Part shown: positions 1 to 6,545 of the stretch, one piece after another
How positions within the stretch are numbered: the first letter of the stretch is position 1
Layout of the letters: every line of letters starts with the position of its first letter
From: Sphingomonas sp.
GTDB taxonomy: Bacteria > Pseudomonadota > Alphaproteobacteria > Sphingomonadales > Sphingomonadaceae
Length of the DNA: 10,663 nucleotides
Reading direction: 5' to 3'
Assembly: GCA_019247755.1 (NCBI GenBank)
Contig: JAFBAM010000272.1
Coordinates: forward strand, 1 to 10,663
The notes under the pieces: model-generated
Databases searched by the model: none
The model's input: only the letters and a program-made list of their open reading frames with translations
Told to the model about the DNA's origin: nothing
Made by a program: the position numbers and the translations under genes

Positions 1-1
1 C

Positions 2-400
2 GACGGCACGACCATCATCCTCACCACGCATTACATCGAAGAGGCCGAGGAAATGGCCGACCGTGTCGGCGTGATCAGCAAGGGCGAGCTGATCGCAGTC
101 GACGAAAAGAAGGCGCTGATGGCGCGCATGGGCAAGAAGACGCTCGATATCATGCTGGCCGAGCCGCTGGCGGCCTTGCCGACCGATCTTTCCGAATGGA
201 CCCTGCGCCTCGAGGATGACGGCCACGTCCTCTGCTACGAGTTCGACAGCCATGCCGAGCGCACCGGGATCGCTTCGCTGATGCGCCGCCTCGGCGACCT
301 CGGCATAGCCTACAAGGACCTCTCCACCCACCAGTCGAGCCTCGAGGACATTTTCGTGGAGCTCGTCCACAAGCCCCGATCAGAAAAGGTTGGCGCATGA
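2..400 (+). CDS. ABC transporter ATP-binding protein, C-terminal part (5' end outside window)
   Basis: This is the tail of an ABC ATPase that powers the membrane permease encoded next. The open frame enters from the left edge without a start. The first visible residues read TTHYIEEAEEMADRV, the H-loop region (switch His) followed by the helix typical of the YadG/CcmA-like ATPases of ABC-2 exporters. Next comes the usual 'GVISKGELIAVDEK' strand, then about 90 residues of C-terminal accessory domain. Walker A, the signature motif and Walker B lie upstream of the window and cannot be checked. The stop TGA overlaps the ATG of the permease gene (ATGA, 397-400), indicating translational coupling. 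The family assignment is firm. The substrate is unknown, although the pairing resembles E. coli YadG/YadH. Confidence 0.93.
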   Translation, partial: DGTTIILTTHYIEEAEEMADRVGVISKGELIAVDEKKALMARMGKKTLDIMLAEPLAALPTDLSEWTLRLEDDGHVLCYEFDSHAERTGIASLMRRLGDLGIAYKDLSTHQSSLEDIFVELVHKPRSEKVGA

Positions 401-1158
401 ACAGCCACGGCATCGCCGCCATCTACCGCTTCGAAATGGCCCGCTGGAAGCGGACGCTTTGGCAGAGCCTGATCACGCCGGTGATCACCACCGCGCTCTA
501 TTTCGTCGTGTTCGGCTCGGCCCTCGGCTCCCGGGTGACGAGCATGGACGGCATCAGCTTCGGGGCCTTCATCGTACCGGGCCTCACCTTGCTTAGCGTC
601 TTCATGCAGTCGATCTTCAACGCCAGCTTCGGCATTTATTTTCCGAAGTTTACGGGCACGATCTACGAACTGCTCTCAGCGCCGATCTCGAGCTTCGAGG
701 CCGTGCTCGCCTATGTCGGCGCGGCGGTCACCAAATCCGTCATCCTCGCTCTGGTGACGCTCGCCACCGCAGCGCTGTTCGTGCCGGTGCGCGTCGATCA
801 TCCGCTCGCGATGATCCTGTTCCTGGTCACGATCACCAGCGGTTTCTGCCTGTTCGGCTTCGCAATCGGCGTTTGGGCGCAGAATTTCGAGCAGCTTCAG
901 ATCATTCCGATGCTGATCATCACCCCGCTCACCTTCCTCGGCGGCGCGTTCTACTCGGTAAAGGCCCTCCACGAACCCTTCCGGTCACTCACCCTCTTCA
1001 ACCCCATCGTCCACCTCATCAGCGGCTTCCGGTGGAGCTTCTACTCGGTGCACGACGTCCCCGTCTGGTCGAGCGCGCTAATGGCCTTCGCCCTCAACGC
1101 GCTCTGTCTTAGCGTCATCGCCTGGATGTTCCGGACGGGCTACCGGCTTAAGCAGTGA
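397..1158 (+). CDS. ABC-2 type transporter permease (YadH-like)
   Basis: A 253-residue integral membrane protein, the permease partner of the ATPase encoded just upstream with a 4-base overlap. It has about six hydrophobic segments after a short N-terminal amphipathic stretch (SHGIAAIYRFEMARWKRTLW), which is the usual ABC-2 permease arrangement. The C-terminal half carries the family's recognisable block 'LGGAFYSVKALHEPFR' followed by 'LFNPIVHLISGFRWSFY', very like E. coli YadH and NodJ-type exporters. Length matches the family (about 250-260). Transport of a drug, lipid or polysaccharide outward is the general family role; nothing here fixes the substrate. The last 11 bases overlap the 3' end of sodB on the other strand. 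Confidence 0.92.
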   Translation: MNSHGIAAIYRFEMARWKRTLWQSLITPVITTALYFVVFGSALGSRVTSMDGISFGAFIVPGLTLLSVFMQSIFNASFGIYFPKFTGTIYELLSAPISSFEAVLAYVGAAVTKSVILALVTLATAALFVPVRVDHPLAMILFLVTITSGFCLFGFAIGVWAQNFEQLQIIPMLIITPLTFLGGAFYSVKALHEPFRSLTLFNPIVHLISGFRWSFYSVHDVPVWSSALMAFALNALCLSVIAWMFRTGYRLKQ

Positions 1159-1801
1159 GCTCGGGCGTTTCGGCACCCTGCTGATTGGCGCGCTCGAACC
1201 CCTGACCATCGAGGTTCTGGGCGACGAAATCCCAGTTGACGATGTTCGACAGCACGCTCGAGGCGAAGCGCGGCCGTTCGTTGCGATAGTCGATGTAATA
1301 AGCGTGCTCCCACACATCGAGCGTGAACAGCGGCACCATCCCTTCGTGTACGATCGGGGTGTCCGCGTCGTGGAGTGACGTCACACGCAGGCTGCCACGA
1401 TCGAGCACCAACCACGCCCAGCCGTTGGAGAAATGGTTGACCGCCTCCTCCTGCAGCTTCTGGATCAACGCATCGGCGTTGCCGAACGCATCCTCGATCA
1501 GCTTCGCGAGCTTGCCGTCAGGCTTCTGACCCTGCGACGGCGCGAGGCACTGCCAAAAGAAGCTGTGATTCCACAGCTGCGCACTGTTGTTGAACAGCTT
1601 ATTATTTCCGGCCTCCCTGGCTCGTCTGACGACCTGCAGCAGCGACGCGCCAGAAAGGTTCTGGTCGGCATCGATCAGCTCATTGGTCTTGGTGACATAG
1701 GCCTTGTGATGCTTGCCGTGGTGGAACTCGAGAGTCTCGGCCGACATCACCGGAGCCAGCGCATCCTTGGCGAATGGCAGTTCGGGAAGCTGGAAGGGCA
1801 T
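1148..1801 (-). CDS. sodB: Superoxide dismutase, Fe type
   Basis: Converts superoxide to oxygen and hydrogen peroxide in the cytoplasm. The 217-residue protein begins MPFQLPELPFAKDALAPVMS, the standard SodB N-terminus. The four metal ligands are visible as His27 (LEFHHGKHH), His79 (WNHSFFW), Asp162 and His166 (DVWEHAYYIDY). Gln75 in 'SAQLWNH' is at the place of E. coli SodB Gln69, which favours iron over manganese. The ATG at 1801 was chosen because AAGGAG lies 11 bases upstream and the homologous N-terminus starts there; an in-frame ATG at 1825 would put that ribosome site inside the gene. The tail after 'VAQNL' is about 20 residues longer than usual. Its 3' end overlaps the ABC permease gene tail-to-tail. 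Use of manganese as well as iron cannot be excluded. Confidence 0.96.
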   Translation of the reverse strand: MPFQLPELPFAKDALAPVMSAETLEFHHGKHHKAYVTKTNELIDADQNLSGASLLQVVRRAREAGNNKLFNNSAQLWNHSFFWQCLAPSQGQKPDGKLAKLIEDAFGNADALIQKLQEEAVNHFSNGWAWLVLDRGSLRVTSLHDADTPIVHEGMVPLFTLDVWEHAYYIDYRNERPRFASSVLSNIVNWDFVAQNLDGQGFERANQQGAETPELTA

Positions 1802-1892
1802 TTCTGGGGCAACTCCTTGATACAATCGAGAAAACGCCGCCGAAGCGGATATTCTCCCGGTTCGAGCCCCCGCCCGTAAGTGTTCCAGATGC

Positions 1893-1921
1893 TTGCGTGA
1901 GCGGCTTTTTCAACCCTAGAA
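1893..1921 (+). promoter_or_regulatory. Weak candidate promoter for the PuuD-like gene
   Basis: The 196-base gap between the divergent starts of sodB (1801) and the PuuD-like gene (1998) should hold promoters for both. On the plus strand TTGCGT (1893-1898) is followed after 17 bases by CTAGAA (1916-1921). The -35 is fair and the -10 poor. On the minus strand TTGAAA (1908-1913) lacks a convincing -10. No clear operator or riboswitch was seen. This is a motif guess only. Confidence 0.25.
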
Positions 1922-1997
1922 ACGACAACGAAACGAACTTTTGCGCCGAAGCGCAGCCAATGCGGGGGAGCATCGGCAAATCAGAAGGGGGAAACAG

Positions 1998-2570
1998 ATG
2001 GCAAAGTTCTTCGCCAATCTACCGTTGGTTTTGATCGTCGGACTCGCAGTCGCGGTGTTGATCGCGGTCTTTCCGGACTCGGGTTACCGCTCGCCCACCG
2101 GCGATCTGGTGAATGGCGTGCTGCAGTGGCTGCACGTCTTCTTCGGCATCACCTGGATCGGGCTGCTCTATTATTTCAACTTCGTGCAGACGCCGACGAT
2201 GCCGACGATCCCGGCCGAGCTGAAGCCCGGTGTCTCGAAGTACATCGCGCCCAAGGCATTGTTCTATTTCCGCTGGGGTGCGGCCTTCACCGTGCTGACG
2301 GGGCTGCTGCTCGCCTGGTCTTATGGGGAACTCAAGGAAGCGCTGACGCTGGACCCGTCTGCCCGCCTGATTGGCATCGGCATGTACCTTGCGCTGATCA
2401 TGGCGTTCAACGTCTGGTTCATCATTTGGCCGAACCAGAAGAAGGTGTTGGGGATCGTCACTGCTGACGATGCGGCCAAGGCCAAGGCGGCCGCGACCGC
2501 GGGTATCGCCTCACGGCTCAATGTCCTGCTGTCGATCCCGATGCTCCTGGCGATGACCAACGCCCACTAG
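1998..2570 (+). CDS. PuuD-like (urate hydroxylase N-terminal domain family) membrane protein lacking cytochrome c
   Basis: A 190-residue membrane protein with about five hydrophobic helices (roughly 8-25, 40-62, 88-108, 124-145, 171-187). It carries blocks I recognise from the membrane domain of urate hydroxylase PuuD: 'WLHVFFGITWIGLLYYFNF' (44-62, with His46), 'FNVWFIIWPNQKK' (137-149) and 'SRLNVLLSIPMLL' (172-184). Known PuuD proteins oxidise urate and continue into a C-terminal cytochrome c domain. Here the protein stops after the membrane part and no CXXCH haem motif is present, so urate oxidation should not be assumed. The ATG at 1998 follows AAGGGGGAAACAG; a longer in-frame start at 1941 adds 19 charged residues without a ribosome site. 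No purine-catabolism gene lies nearby. The family call is fairly sure; the function is open. Confidence 0.75.
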   Translation: MAKFFANLPLVLIVGLAVAVLIAVFPDSGYRSPTGDLVNGVLQWLHVFFGITWIGLLYYFNFVQTPTMPTIPAELKPGVSKYIAPKALFYFRWGAAFTVLTGLLLAWSYGELKEALTLDPSARLIGIGMYLALIMAFNVWFIIWPNQKKVLGIVTADDAAKAKAAATAGIASRLNVLLSIPMLLAMTNAH

Positions 2571-2586
2571 GGGGCGGACAGTCACC

Positions 2587-3144
2587 TCAGCGACTGACCT
2601 GGTAACTCGCCAGATACTCCCTCGGCAGCGACCAGCGGGGCTGTAGCTCCCGGGCCCGTGAGAGATCCGCATAGGCCGACTGAAAGTCGCCCATCTGCTC
2701 GTGCGCAACGCCGCGCGCGAAAATCGCAAGCGCTTGGTTGCCGGGGCCAGCCTCGATGCCCTTCTGGATCAGCGGTAAAGCCTCGCGGCCATTACCCTGC
2801 CGGATGCGCAGGAAGCCCTTGTTGAGCCAACCGTCGGGAAGGTTAGCGTTGAGCTTCAACGCAGCGTCAAAGTCGGCATCGGCCAGCGCGTAACGGCCGG
2901 CGCTCATGTAGACGATCCCCCGGTTGACGTAGGTCGCAGCCATGTCCGGCGCAGGCAGAGCCTCCTCCTCGATCGCACGGGTGCACCCGTCGATTGCGAA
3001 AGAGCGGCCGTCACCGGCAACCGCATGATCGTAGCAAACCTTGGCGAGTGGCCCGCCGTACGTTTGTACGGCAGCGCCTGCGGGCGATGTTGCGACGATT
3101 GCCAAGGCAGCAACGGCTGCGGTGGAAAGGGCGAAAGCCTTCAT
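2587..3144 (-). CDS. Secreted tetratricopeptide-repeat protein
   Basis: A 185-residue protein with a clear signal peptide (Lys2, hydrophobic core about 4-20, likely cleavage after the AGA-A stretch near residue 25), so it should be periplasmic. The mature part holds about three TPR units, roughly residues 69-102, 103-136 and 137-170, with signatures such as 'TYVNRGIVYMSAGRYALADADF' in part, 'WLNKGFLRIRQGNGREAL' and 'FARGVAHEQMGDFQSAY'. TPRs bind other proteins. Cys37 and Cys54 lie before the repeats and could form a disulfide. The start is supported by a strong AAAGGAGG five bases before the ATG. The gene ends 16 bases from the convergent PuuD-like gene. No specific partner can be named. Confidence 0.82.
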   Translation of the reverse strand: MKAFALSTAAVAALAIVATSPAGAAVQTYGGPLAKVCYDHAVAGDGRSFAIDGCTRAIEEEALPAPDMAATYVNRGIVYMSAGRYALADADFDAALKLNANLPDGWLNKGFLRIRQGNGREALPLIQKGIEAGPGNQALAIFARGVAHEQMGDFQSAYADLSRARELQPRWSLPREYLASYQVSR

Positions 3145-3204
3145 AAAAGCCTCCTTTTCCGGTCTGTGCAGCCTCTCATAGCACCGAGTTCAGCCAGTCG
3201 CGCG

Positions 3205-3223
3205 GGCTTTTCGACAAAAAGCC
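3205..3223 (-). terminator. Possible weak hairpin terminator downstream of pspF
   Basis: In the 98-base gap between pspF and the TPR gene, GGCTTTT (3205-3211) pairs perfectly with AAAAGCC (3217-3223) across a 5-base loop. Read on the minus strand it follows the pspF stop by about 20 bases. There is no clear run of U after the stem beyond that in the stem itself, so termination is uncertain. Confidence 0.3.
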
Positions 3224-3242
3224 GATTGTTGCGGCCAGGCGT

Positions 3243-4292
3243 CTACGCGCCGCTATCCTGTAGCTTGTGCCGCTTCAGCGCATGCCGCAGCTGGTCGTAG
3301 CTGAGGTTGAGGGCGGCGGCGGTGGCGCGCTGGTTGAAGCGGTTGCGGCGCAGCGCCTCTTCGAGGAGCTGGCGCTCGTAATCGGCGACTGCCGCTCGGA
3401 AATCATTGGTCGCCGCCACGGCCGGCGAAGCAGCCGCAACCTGGGCGACCAGCTCCTCACCCTCATTCGCGGCAGCGGGCGCCGGGACGTGCGGCGCAAC
3501 CTCGGCACCGCTCGGTGCCCACGGGGAGTGGAATGGGTTGAAGACAATTTCGTCAACCGCCCGCTCCGGATCTTCGTGTCGATACACCGCGCGCTCGATC
3601 ACATTGCGCAACTCGCGTACGTTGCCATGCCACGGATAGGCTTCGAGCTCCTGCATCGCCCGTGACGTGAAGCCCGGCCAGTTGGGCCAATCGAGCTCGA
3701 CCGCCATGCGCCGCCCGAAATGCTCGGCTAGCAGAGGCACGTCACCCTGCCGGGCCCGAAGCGGCGGAAGCGTGATCACTTCGAACGACAGACGATCGAG
3801 CAGGTCCGCACGGAACTTGCCCTTGTCGACCTGCGCCGGAAGGTTCTCGTTGGTGGCCGCGACGATGCGGACGTCAACCGATATGGGCTTGGACGCGCCG
3901 ATCCGCGTGATCTCGCCATATTCGACAGCGCGCAGCAGCCGGTCCTGCGCCGGCATCGAAAGCGTCCCAAGCTCGTCGAGGAACAAGGTCCCGCCGTCGG
4001 CTTCTTCGAAACGGCCGTGCCGGGTCTTGGCTGCCCCGGTAAAGCTCCCCGCCTCATGGCCAAACAGCTCGGCCTCGATCAGATTCTCGGGCAGTGCCGC
4101 GCAGTTCATGATAATCAGCGGCCCGGCCCAGCGCGACGACAGGTGATGAAGACGTTCGGCGATCAGTTCCTTGCCGGTGCCCCGCTCGCCGATGACGAGC
4201 ACGGGTCGGTTAAGCGGCGCCGCACGGCTCGCCCGCTCGACCGCGTCGAGGAAGGCCAGGCTCTGGCCGATGAACTGGTCTGCCCGCTCCAT
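3243..4292 (-). CDS. pspF: Sigma-54-dependent activator PspF of the phage-shock operon
   Basis: A 349-residue AAA+ enhancer-binding protein that opens sigma-54 promoters, here presumably that of the divergent pspA operon. Like E. coli PspF it has no receiver domain and begins directly with the ATPase. Visible motifs are Walker A 'GERGTGKE' (35-42), the sigma-54 contact loop as GSFTGA (82-87, Ser in place of the usual Ala), Walker B 'GGTLFLDE' (100-107), 'FRADLLDRL' (160-168) and 'GNVREL' (223-228). A Fis-type helix-turn-helix ends the protein (about 309-343). Trp55 in 'LSSRWAGP' corresponds to the PspF tryptophan implicated in PspA inhibition. An Ala/Pro-rich linker of about 50 residues precedes the helix-turn-helix. 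ATG 4292 matches the family N-terminus, although no strong ribosome site is visible; a TTG at 4334 would extend through a likely operator. Confidence 0.95.
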   Translation of the reverse strand: MERADQFIGQSLAFLDAVERASRAAPLNRPVLVIGERGTGKELIAERLHHLSSRWAGPLIIMNCAALPENLIEAELFGHEAGSFTGAAKTRHGRFEEADGGTLFLDELGTLSMPAQDRLLRAVEYGEITRIGASKPISVDVRIVAATNENLPAQVDKGKFRADLLDRLSFEVITLPPLRARQGDVPLLAEHFGRRMAVELDWPNWPGFTSRAMQELEAYPWHGNVRELRNVIERAVYRHEDPERAVDEIVFNPFHSPWAPSGAEVAPHVPAPAAANEGEELVAQVAAASPAVAATNDFRAAVADYERQLLEEALRRNRFNQRATAAALNLSYDQLRHALKRHKLQDSGA

Positions 4293-4308
4293 GGTTCGCG
4301 CCGACTGT

Positions 4309-4326
4309 TGGTGGCAAATCCCACCA
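4309..4326. promoter_or_regulatory. Inverted repeat, candidate PspF enhancer site
   Basis: TGGTGG (4309-4314) and CCACCA (4321-4326) form a perfect 6-bp dyad with a 6-base spacer. Its centre is about 110 bases upstream of the start site predicted from the sigma-54 promoter, within the range where enhancer-binding proteins of this class bind. It also lies 17-34 bases before the pspF ATG. Binding there could repress pspF, as E. coli PspF does to its own gene. The link to PspF is inference. Confidence 0.4.
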
Positions 4327-4355
4327 TTTGGCAAGGATTTTCACTCTGATTTCGC

Positions 4356-4377
4356 TCGCAAAATTACGCTTTTCGCA
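4356..4377. promoter_or_regulatory. Imperfect dyad in the pspF-pspA gap
   Basis: TCGCAAAA (4356-4363) and TTTTCGCA (4370-4377) form an inverted repeat matching at 6 of 8 positions around a 6-base spacer, in a locally AT-rich stretch. It is centred near -60 of the predicted pspA start, close for an enhancer. It could be a second activator contact or simply an AT-rich bend site. Confidence 0.2.
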
Positions 4378-4400
4378 GTTCAAGGCGATTCCGGCGAAAA

Positions 4401-4416
4401 TGGCACGACACTTGTA
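4401..4416 (+). promoter_or_regulatory. Sigma-54 (-24/-12) promoter of the psp operon
   Basis: TGGCACGACACTTGTA matches the sigma-54 consensus TGGCACG-N4-TTGCA with correct spacing. The only departure in the core is T for C after TTG at the -12 element. GG falls at -25/-24 if transcription starts near 4427, leaving a leader of about 40 bases to the pspA ATG. The position, upstream of pspA and divergent from a PspF gene, makes this the expected stress-inducible promoter of pspA and the genes behind it. Confidence 0.88.
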
Positions 4417-4467
4417 TGGTAAGGAGCAGGTTTAGGGCCCTAGGTTTTTGAATTCGGAGTTTCGTGA

Positions 4468-5136
4468 ATGAGCATTTTCTCCCGGACACGGGACATCTTT
4501 GCGGCGAACATCACCGAGATGCTCGACCGGTCGGAAGACCCGGCGAAGATGATCCGGATGGTGATCCTTGAAATGGAAGAGACTTTGGTCGACGTGCGAG
4601 CCTCCGCGGCGCGCTGCATCGCCGACGGCAAGGAAATGCGCCGCGCTCTCACCAAGGTCGAGGATCATCAGAAAGGCTGGACCGAGAAGGCCGAGCTTGC
4701 GCTCAGCAAGGGCCGCGAGGATCTCGCCAAGGCCGCGCTGATCGAGCGTCAGAAGCTTGCCGACATGGCCGATGGCCTACGCGACGAGATCAAAGGCGTC
4801 GACGACACCTTAAAAACTTATGAGACAGACATCGCCAAGCTTCAGGGAAAGCTGCGCGAAGCACGCGCCCGCCAGAACGCGATCGCCACCCGCTTTGAAA
4901 GCGCGGTCACCCGAGCGCGGGCGCGCGAGCTCTTGAATGGCGGCCGTGCCGAGGACGCATTCTCGAAATTTGAGATCCTCGAGCGCCGCGCGGACTTTGC
5001 TGAGGGACGCGCCGATGCGCTTGGCATGACCGGTCCGAAAAGCCTCGAAGAGGAAATCGCCGAGCTGAAAGCGTCTGAAGCGGTCGACGCCGAGCTCGAA
5101 GCCATGAAGGCCGCCATGAAGGCCAAGGGGAAGTAA
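4468..5136 (+). CDS. pspA: Phage shock protein A
   Basis: A 222-residue coiled-coil protein of the PspA/IM30 (ESCRT-III-like) family. It binds and supports stressed inner membrane, and when unstressed holds PspF inactive. The N-terminus MSIFSRTRDIFAANITEMLD is the family's amphipathic helix, followed by the conserved 'EDPAKMIRMVILEMEETLV' segment. Long heptad-rich helices run to about residue 190 with the 'RARARELLNGGRAEDAFSKF' region. Length fits the E. coli protein (222). CGGAG lies 8 bases before the ATG. The gene sits 52 bases after the sigma-54 promoter and 3 bases before pspB, so it leads the operon. Confidence 0.96.
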   Translation: MSIFSRTRDIFAANITEMLDRSEDPAKMIRMVILEMEETLVDVRASAARCIADGKEMRRALTKVEDHQKGWTEKAELALSKGREDLAKAALIERQKLADMADGLRDEIKGVDDTLKTYETDIAKLQGKLREARARQNAIATRFESAVTRARARELLNGGRAEDAFSKFEILERRADFAEGRADALGMTGPKSLEEEIAELKASEAVDAELEAMKAAMKAKGK

Positions 5137-5139
5137 ACA

Positions 5140-5415
5140 ATGGATGAGAGTTATCTGGTTGGTGCGCTGGCGATCGTTTCGATCTTCATCGGGCTGCCGT
5201 GGGTCATTTTTCACTACATAACGAGGTGGAAGACCGCGGCGACGCTGACATCCGGAGACGAGAAACTGCTCGACGAGCTACATGACGCCGCCCGCCGTCT
5301 CGACGATCGCCTATGCACGATCGAGCGGATCATGACGGCCGAGAACCCGAACTGGCGTCAGCAATGCCTGCCCGGCCGCGACGACCGCCAGCGCCTGCTG
5401 GCGGACGGGGAATAA
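5140..5415 (+). CDS. pspB: Envelope stress membrane protein PspB
   Basis: A 91-residue inner-membrane protein that in the known system works with PspC to sense membrane stress and draw PspA away from PspF. It has one N-terminal transmembrane helix (about 5-27) followed by 'ITRWKTA' and a helical segment, the PspB plan. The segment 'LDDRLCTIERIMTAENPNW' (54-72) matches the coiled-coil motif found in the five small downstream proteins. It is slightly longer than E. coli PspB (74) because of a charged C-terminal tail. The start has AAGGGGAAG upstream, overlapping the pspA stop region; the gap to pspA is 3 bases. Confidence 0.9.
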   Translation: MDESYLVGALAIVSIFIGLPWVIFHYITRWKTAATLTSGDEKLLDELHDAARRLDDRLCTIERIMTAENPNWRQQCLPGRDDRQRLLADGE

Positions 5416-5417
5416 TC

Positions 5418-5903
5418 GTGGCCTACGACCGCTATCCTGCCCCGCAGGAACGCTCGAACCGGCCGCTCGAGCGGTCCAATCAGCCGGAATATTCGAACGC
5501 GTCTCCCGCTTATTACGGCGAGCAGCCGGCCAGCCGCACGCGCTTCTACCGCGACAAGCGGCATGGGAAGGTGTTCGGCATTTGCGCGGGCATTGCCGAT
5601 TATACCGGCTTCGATGTGGCCCTGGTCCGGGTTTGCTTCCTTGCCGCCATGTTCATGAGCGGCGGCGGCATCCTGCCCTTCTACTTCATCGCCGCCATGG
5701 TCACGCCGACCAAGCCGATGTCGCTGGAGCGGGTGGACAGCGAGGAGAAGCAGTTCTGGCAGGGCGTTCGCGCCTCGCCGGCGCGTGCGGCCCGCGACAT
5801 CCGCTCGCGGATGAAGGACATCGACCGGCGCCTCGCCGACATCGAAAGCTACGTCACGACCGAAAACCGCTCGCTCGCCCGTGAGATCGAGCAGCTTCGC
5901 TAA
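5418..5903 (+). CDS. pspC: Envelope stress membrane protein PspC, GTG start
   Basis: A 161-residue PspC-domain protein. The GTG at 5418 was chosen because it sits 2 bases after the pspB stop with GGGGA a short distance upstream; the frame stays open further upstream but would run through pspB. The order is: a polar N-terminal arm rich in Arg, Ser and Tyr (1-43); the PspC core 'YRDKRHGKVFGICAGIADY' (44-62); a membrane helix (about 68-97, with SGGG inside); 'TPTKP'; then a cytoplasmic helix 105-161. The extreme C-terminus, 'DIESYVTTENRSLAREIEQL' (141-160), closely resembles the end of orfE and orfB. This tail is longer than in E. coli PspC and looks like an added copy of the module shared by the small downstream proteins. 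Confidence 0.92.
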   Translation: MAYDRYPAPQERSNRPLERSNQPEYSNASPAYYGEQPASRTRFYRDKRHGKVFGICAGIADYTGFDVALVRVCFLAAMFMSGGGILPFYFIAAMVTPTKPMSLERVDSEEKQFWQGVRASPARAARDIRSRMKDIDRRLADIESYVTTENRSLAREIEQLR

Positions 5904-5929
5904 CAAGTCAGAATTGGGGGATTCGCGTA

Positions 5930-6190
5930 ATGGATTTGGGACCACTCGTTCCGATTGCGGCCATTGGGGCCGGCCTCGGCTGGGGGATCATCGGGCTCAA
6001 GAAGAAGCAGCTCGACATCGTCGCCCGCCGGGCAACCGATGAAGCAGCGTCAGAAAGAGCGCAAAAGCAGGAGCTGGAGAAGCGCGTCCGTGTCCTCGAG
6101 AAGATCGTGACCGACAACGGCTACCAGACCGCCGCACAGATCGAGGCGCTTCGCGACCGCGAAAGCGAGCAGGCACTCACCAAGGAATAA
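5930..6190 (+). CDS. orfA: PspB-like small membrane coiled-coil protein
   Basis: An 86-residue protein, the first of five related small genes behind pspC. It has one transmembrane helix (about 5-23, GLGWGIIGL), then 'KKKQLDIVARRATDEA', then a charged helix. The C-terminal motif comprises 'RVRVLEKIVTD' (52-62) and 'TAAQIEALRDR' (67-77). The plan equals that of PspB: a short outer end, one membrane helix, and a cytoplasmic coiled coil. TTGGGGGATTCG precedes the ATG. The gap from pspC is 26 bases and to orfB 10 bases. I recognise no named family beyond PspB-like. A role in the stress response is inferred from the operon and the shared motif. Confidence 0.8.
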   Translation: MDLGPLVPIAAIGAGLGWGIIGLKKKQLDIVARRATDEAASERAQKQELEKRVRVLEKIVTDNGYQTAAQIEALRDRESEQALTKE

Positions 6191-6200
6191 GGGGGCAACC

Positions 6201-6545
6201 ATGGATCCCGAAGTCACTCAGGTTTTCGATTTTCTTCTTCGCTTGTTTCCCTTCATCGCCATCATCGTGGTCGTCGGAGTCTTCGGGTCGCTCCTCAATA
6301 ACTGGCTGAAGATCAAGAATGGCTACCCGCTCTCCAACAGCTGGGGCATGCCGCTCCATCCCAAGACCGACCAGGAATCGATGGAGCGAGTTCGGCTGCT
6401 GACCCAGGAGAATGCGCAGCTGCGCGCCGAGCTCGGGTCATTGAAAGACCGCATGGAGACGGTCGAGCGGATCGTCACCGACCAACCGTCGAAGCTGGTC
6501 CGCGAAATCGATGCTCTGGCGCTCGACAAGGGTGGCAACGCATGA
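6201..6545 (+). CDS. orfB: PspB-like small membrane coiled-coil protein
   Basis: A 114-residue protein, the longest of the five. A hydrophobic helix at about 14-33 (FPFIAIIVVVGVFGSLL) is followed by 'NNWLKIKNGYPLSNSWGMPL', a linker not seen in the other four. A coiled coil (about 58-90) leads to 'RMETVERIVTD' (84-94) and 'KLVREIDAL' (98-106). The ending resembles PspC and orfE (REI type) rather than orfA, orfC and orfD (AQI type). GGGGGC lies before the ATG, and the stop overlaps the orfC start by 4 bases (ATGA), showing coupled translation. The 'IKNGYPL' linker may mark a recognisable subfamily. Confidence 0.8.
   Translation: MDPEVTQVFDFLLRLFPFIAIIVVVGVFGSLLNNWLKIKNGYPLSNSWGMPLHPKTDQESMERVRLLTQENAQLRAELGSLKDRMETVERIVTDQPSKLVREIDALALDKGGNA

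Noticed and set aside
1801..1825. Upstream ATG extending SodB by 8 residues
   Set aside because: It would place the AAGGAG ribosome site inside the gene, and the extra residues do not match the family N-terminus.
1433..1879. A 148-codon plus-strand frame opposite sodB
   Set aside because: Lies wholly antisense to sodB coding sequence and has no motif.
2571..2586. Possible frameshifted cytochrome c domain after the PuuD-like gene
   Set aside because: Only 16 bases separate the stop from the convergent TPR gene, and no CXXCH-encoding stretch was found nearby in the plus frames.
4290..4334. TTG start extending PspF by 14 residues
   Set aside because: The extra residues have no counterpart in PspF and the extension would run through the TGGTGG/CCACCA dyad.
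5358..5945. A 195-codon minus-strand frame opposite pspC
   Set aside because: pspC has clear family motifs and operon context; the antisense frame has none.
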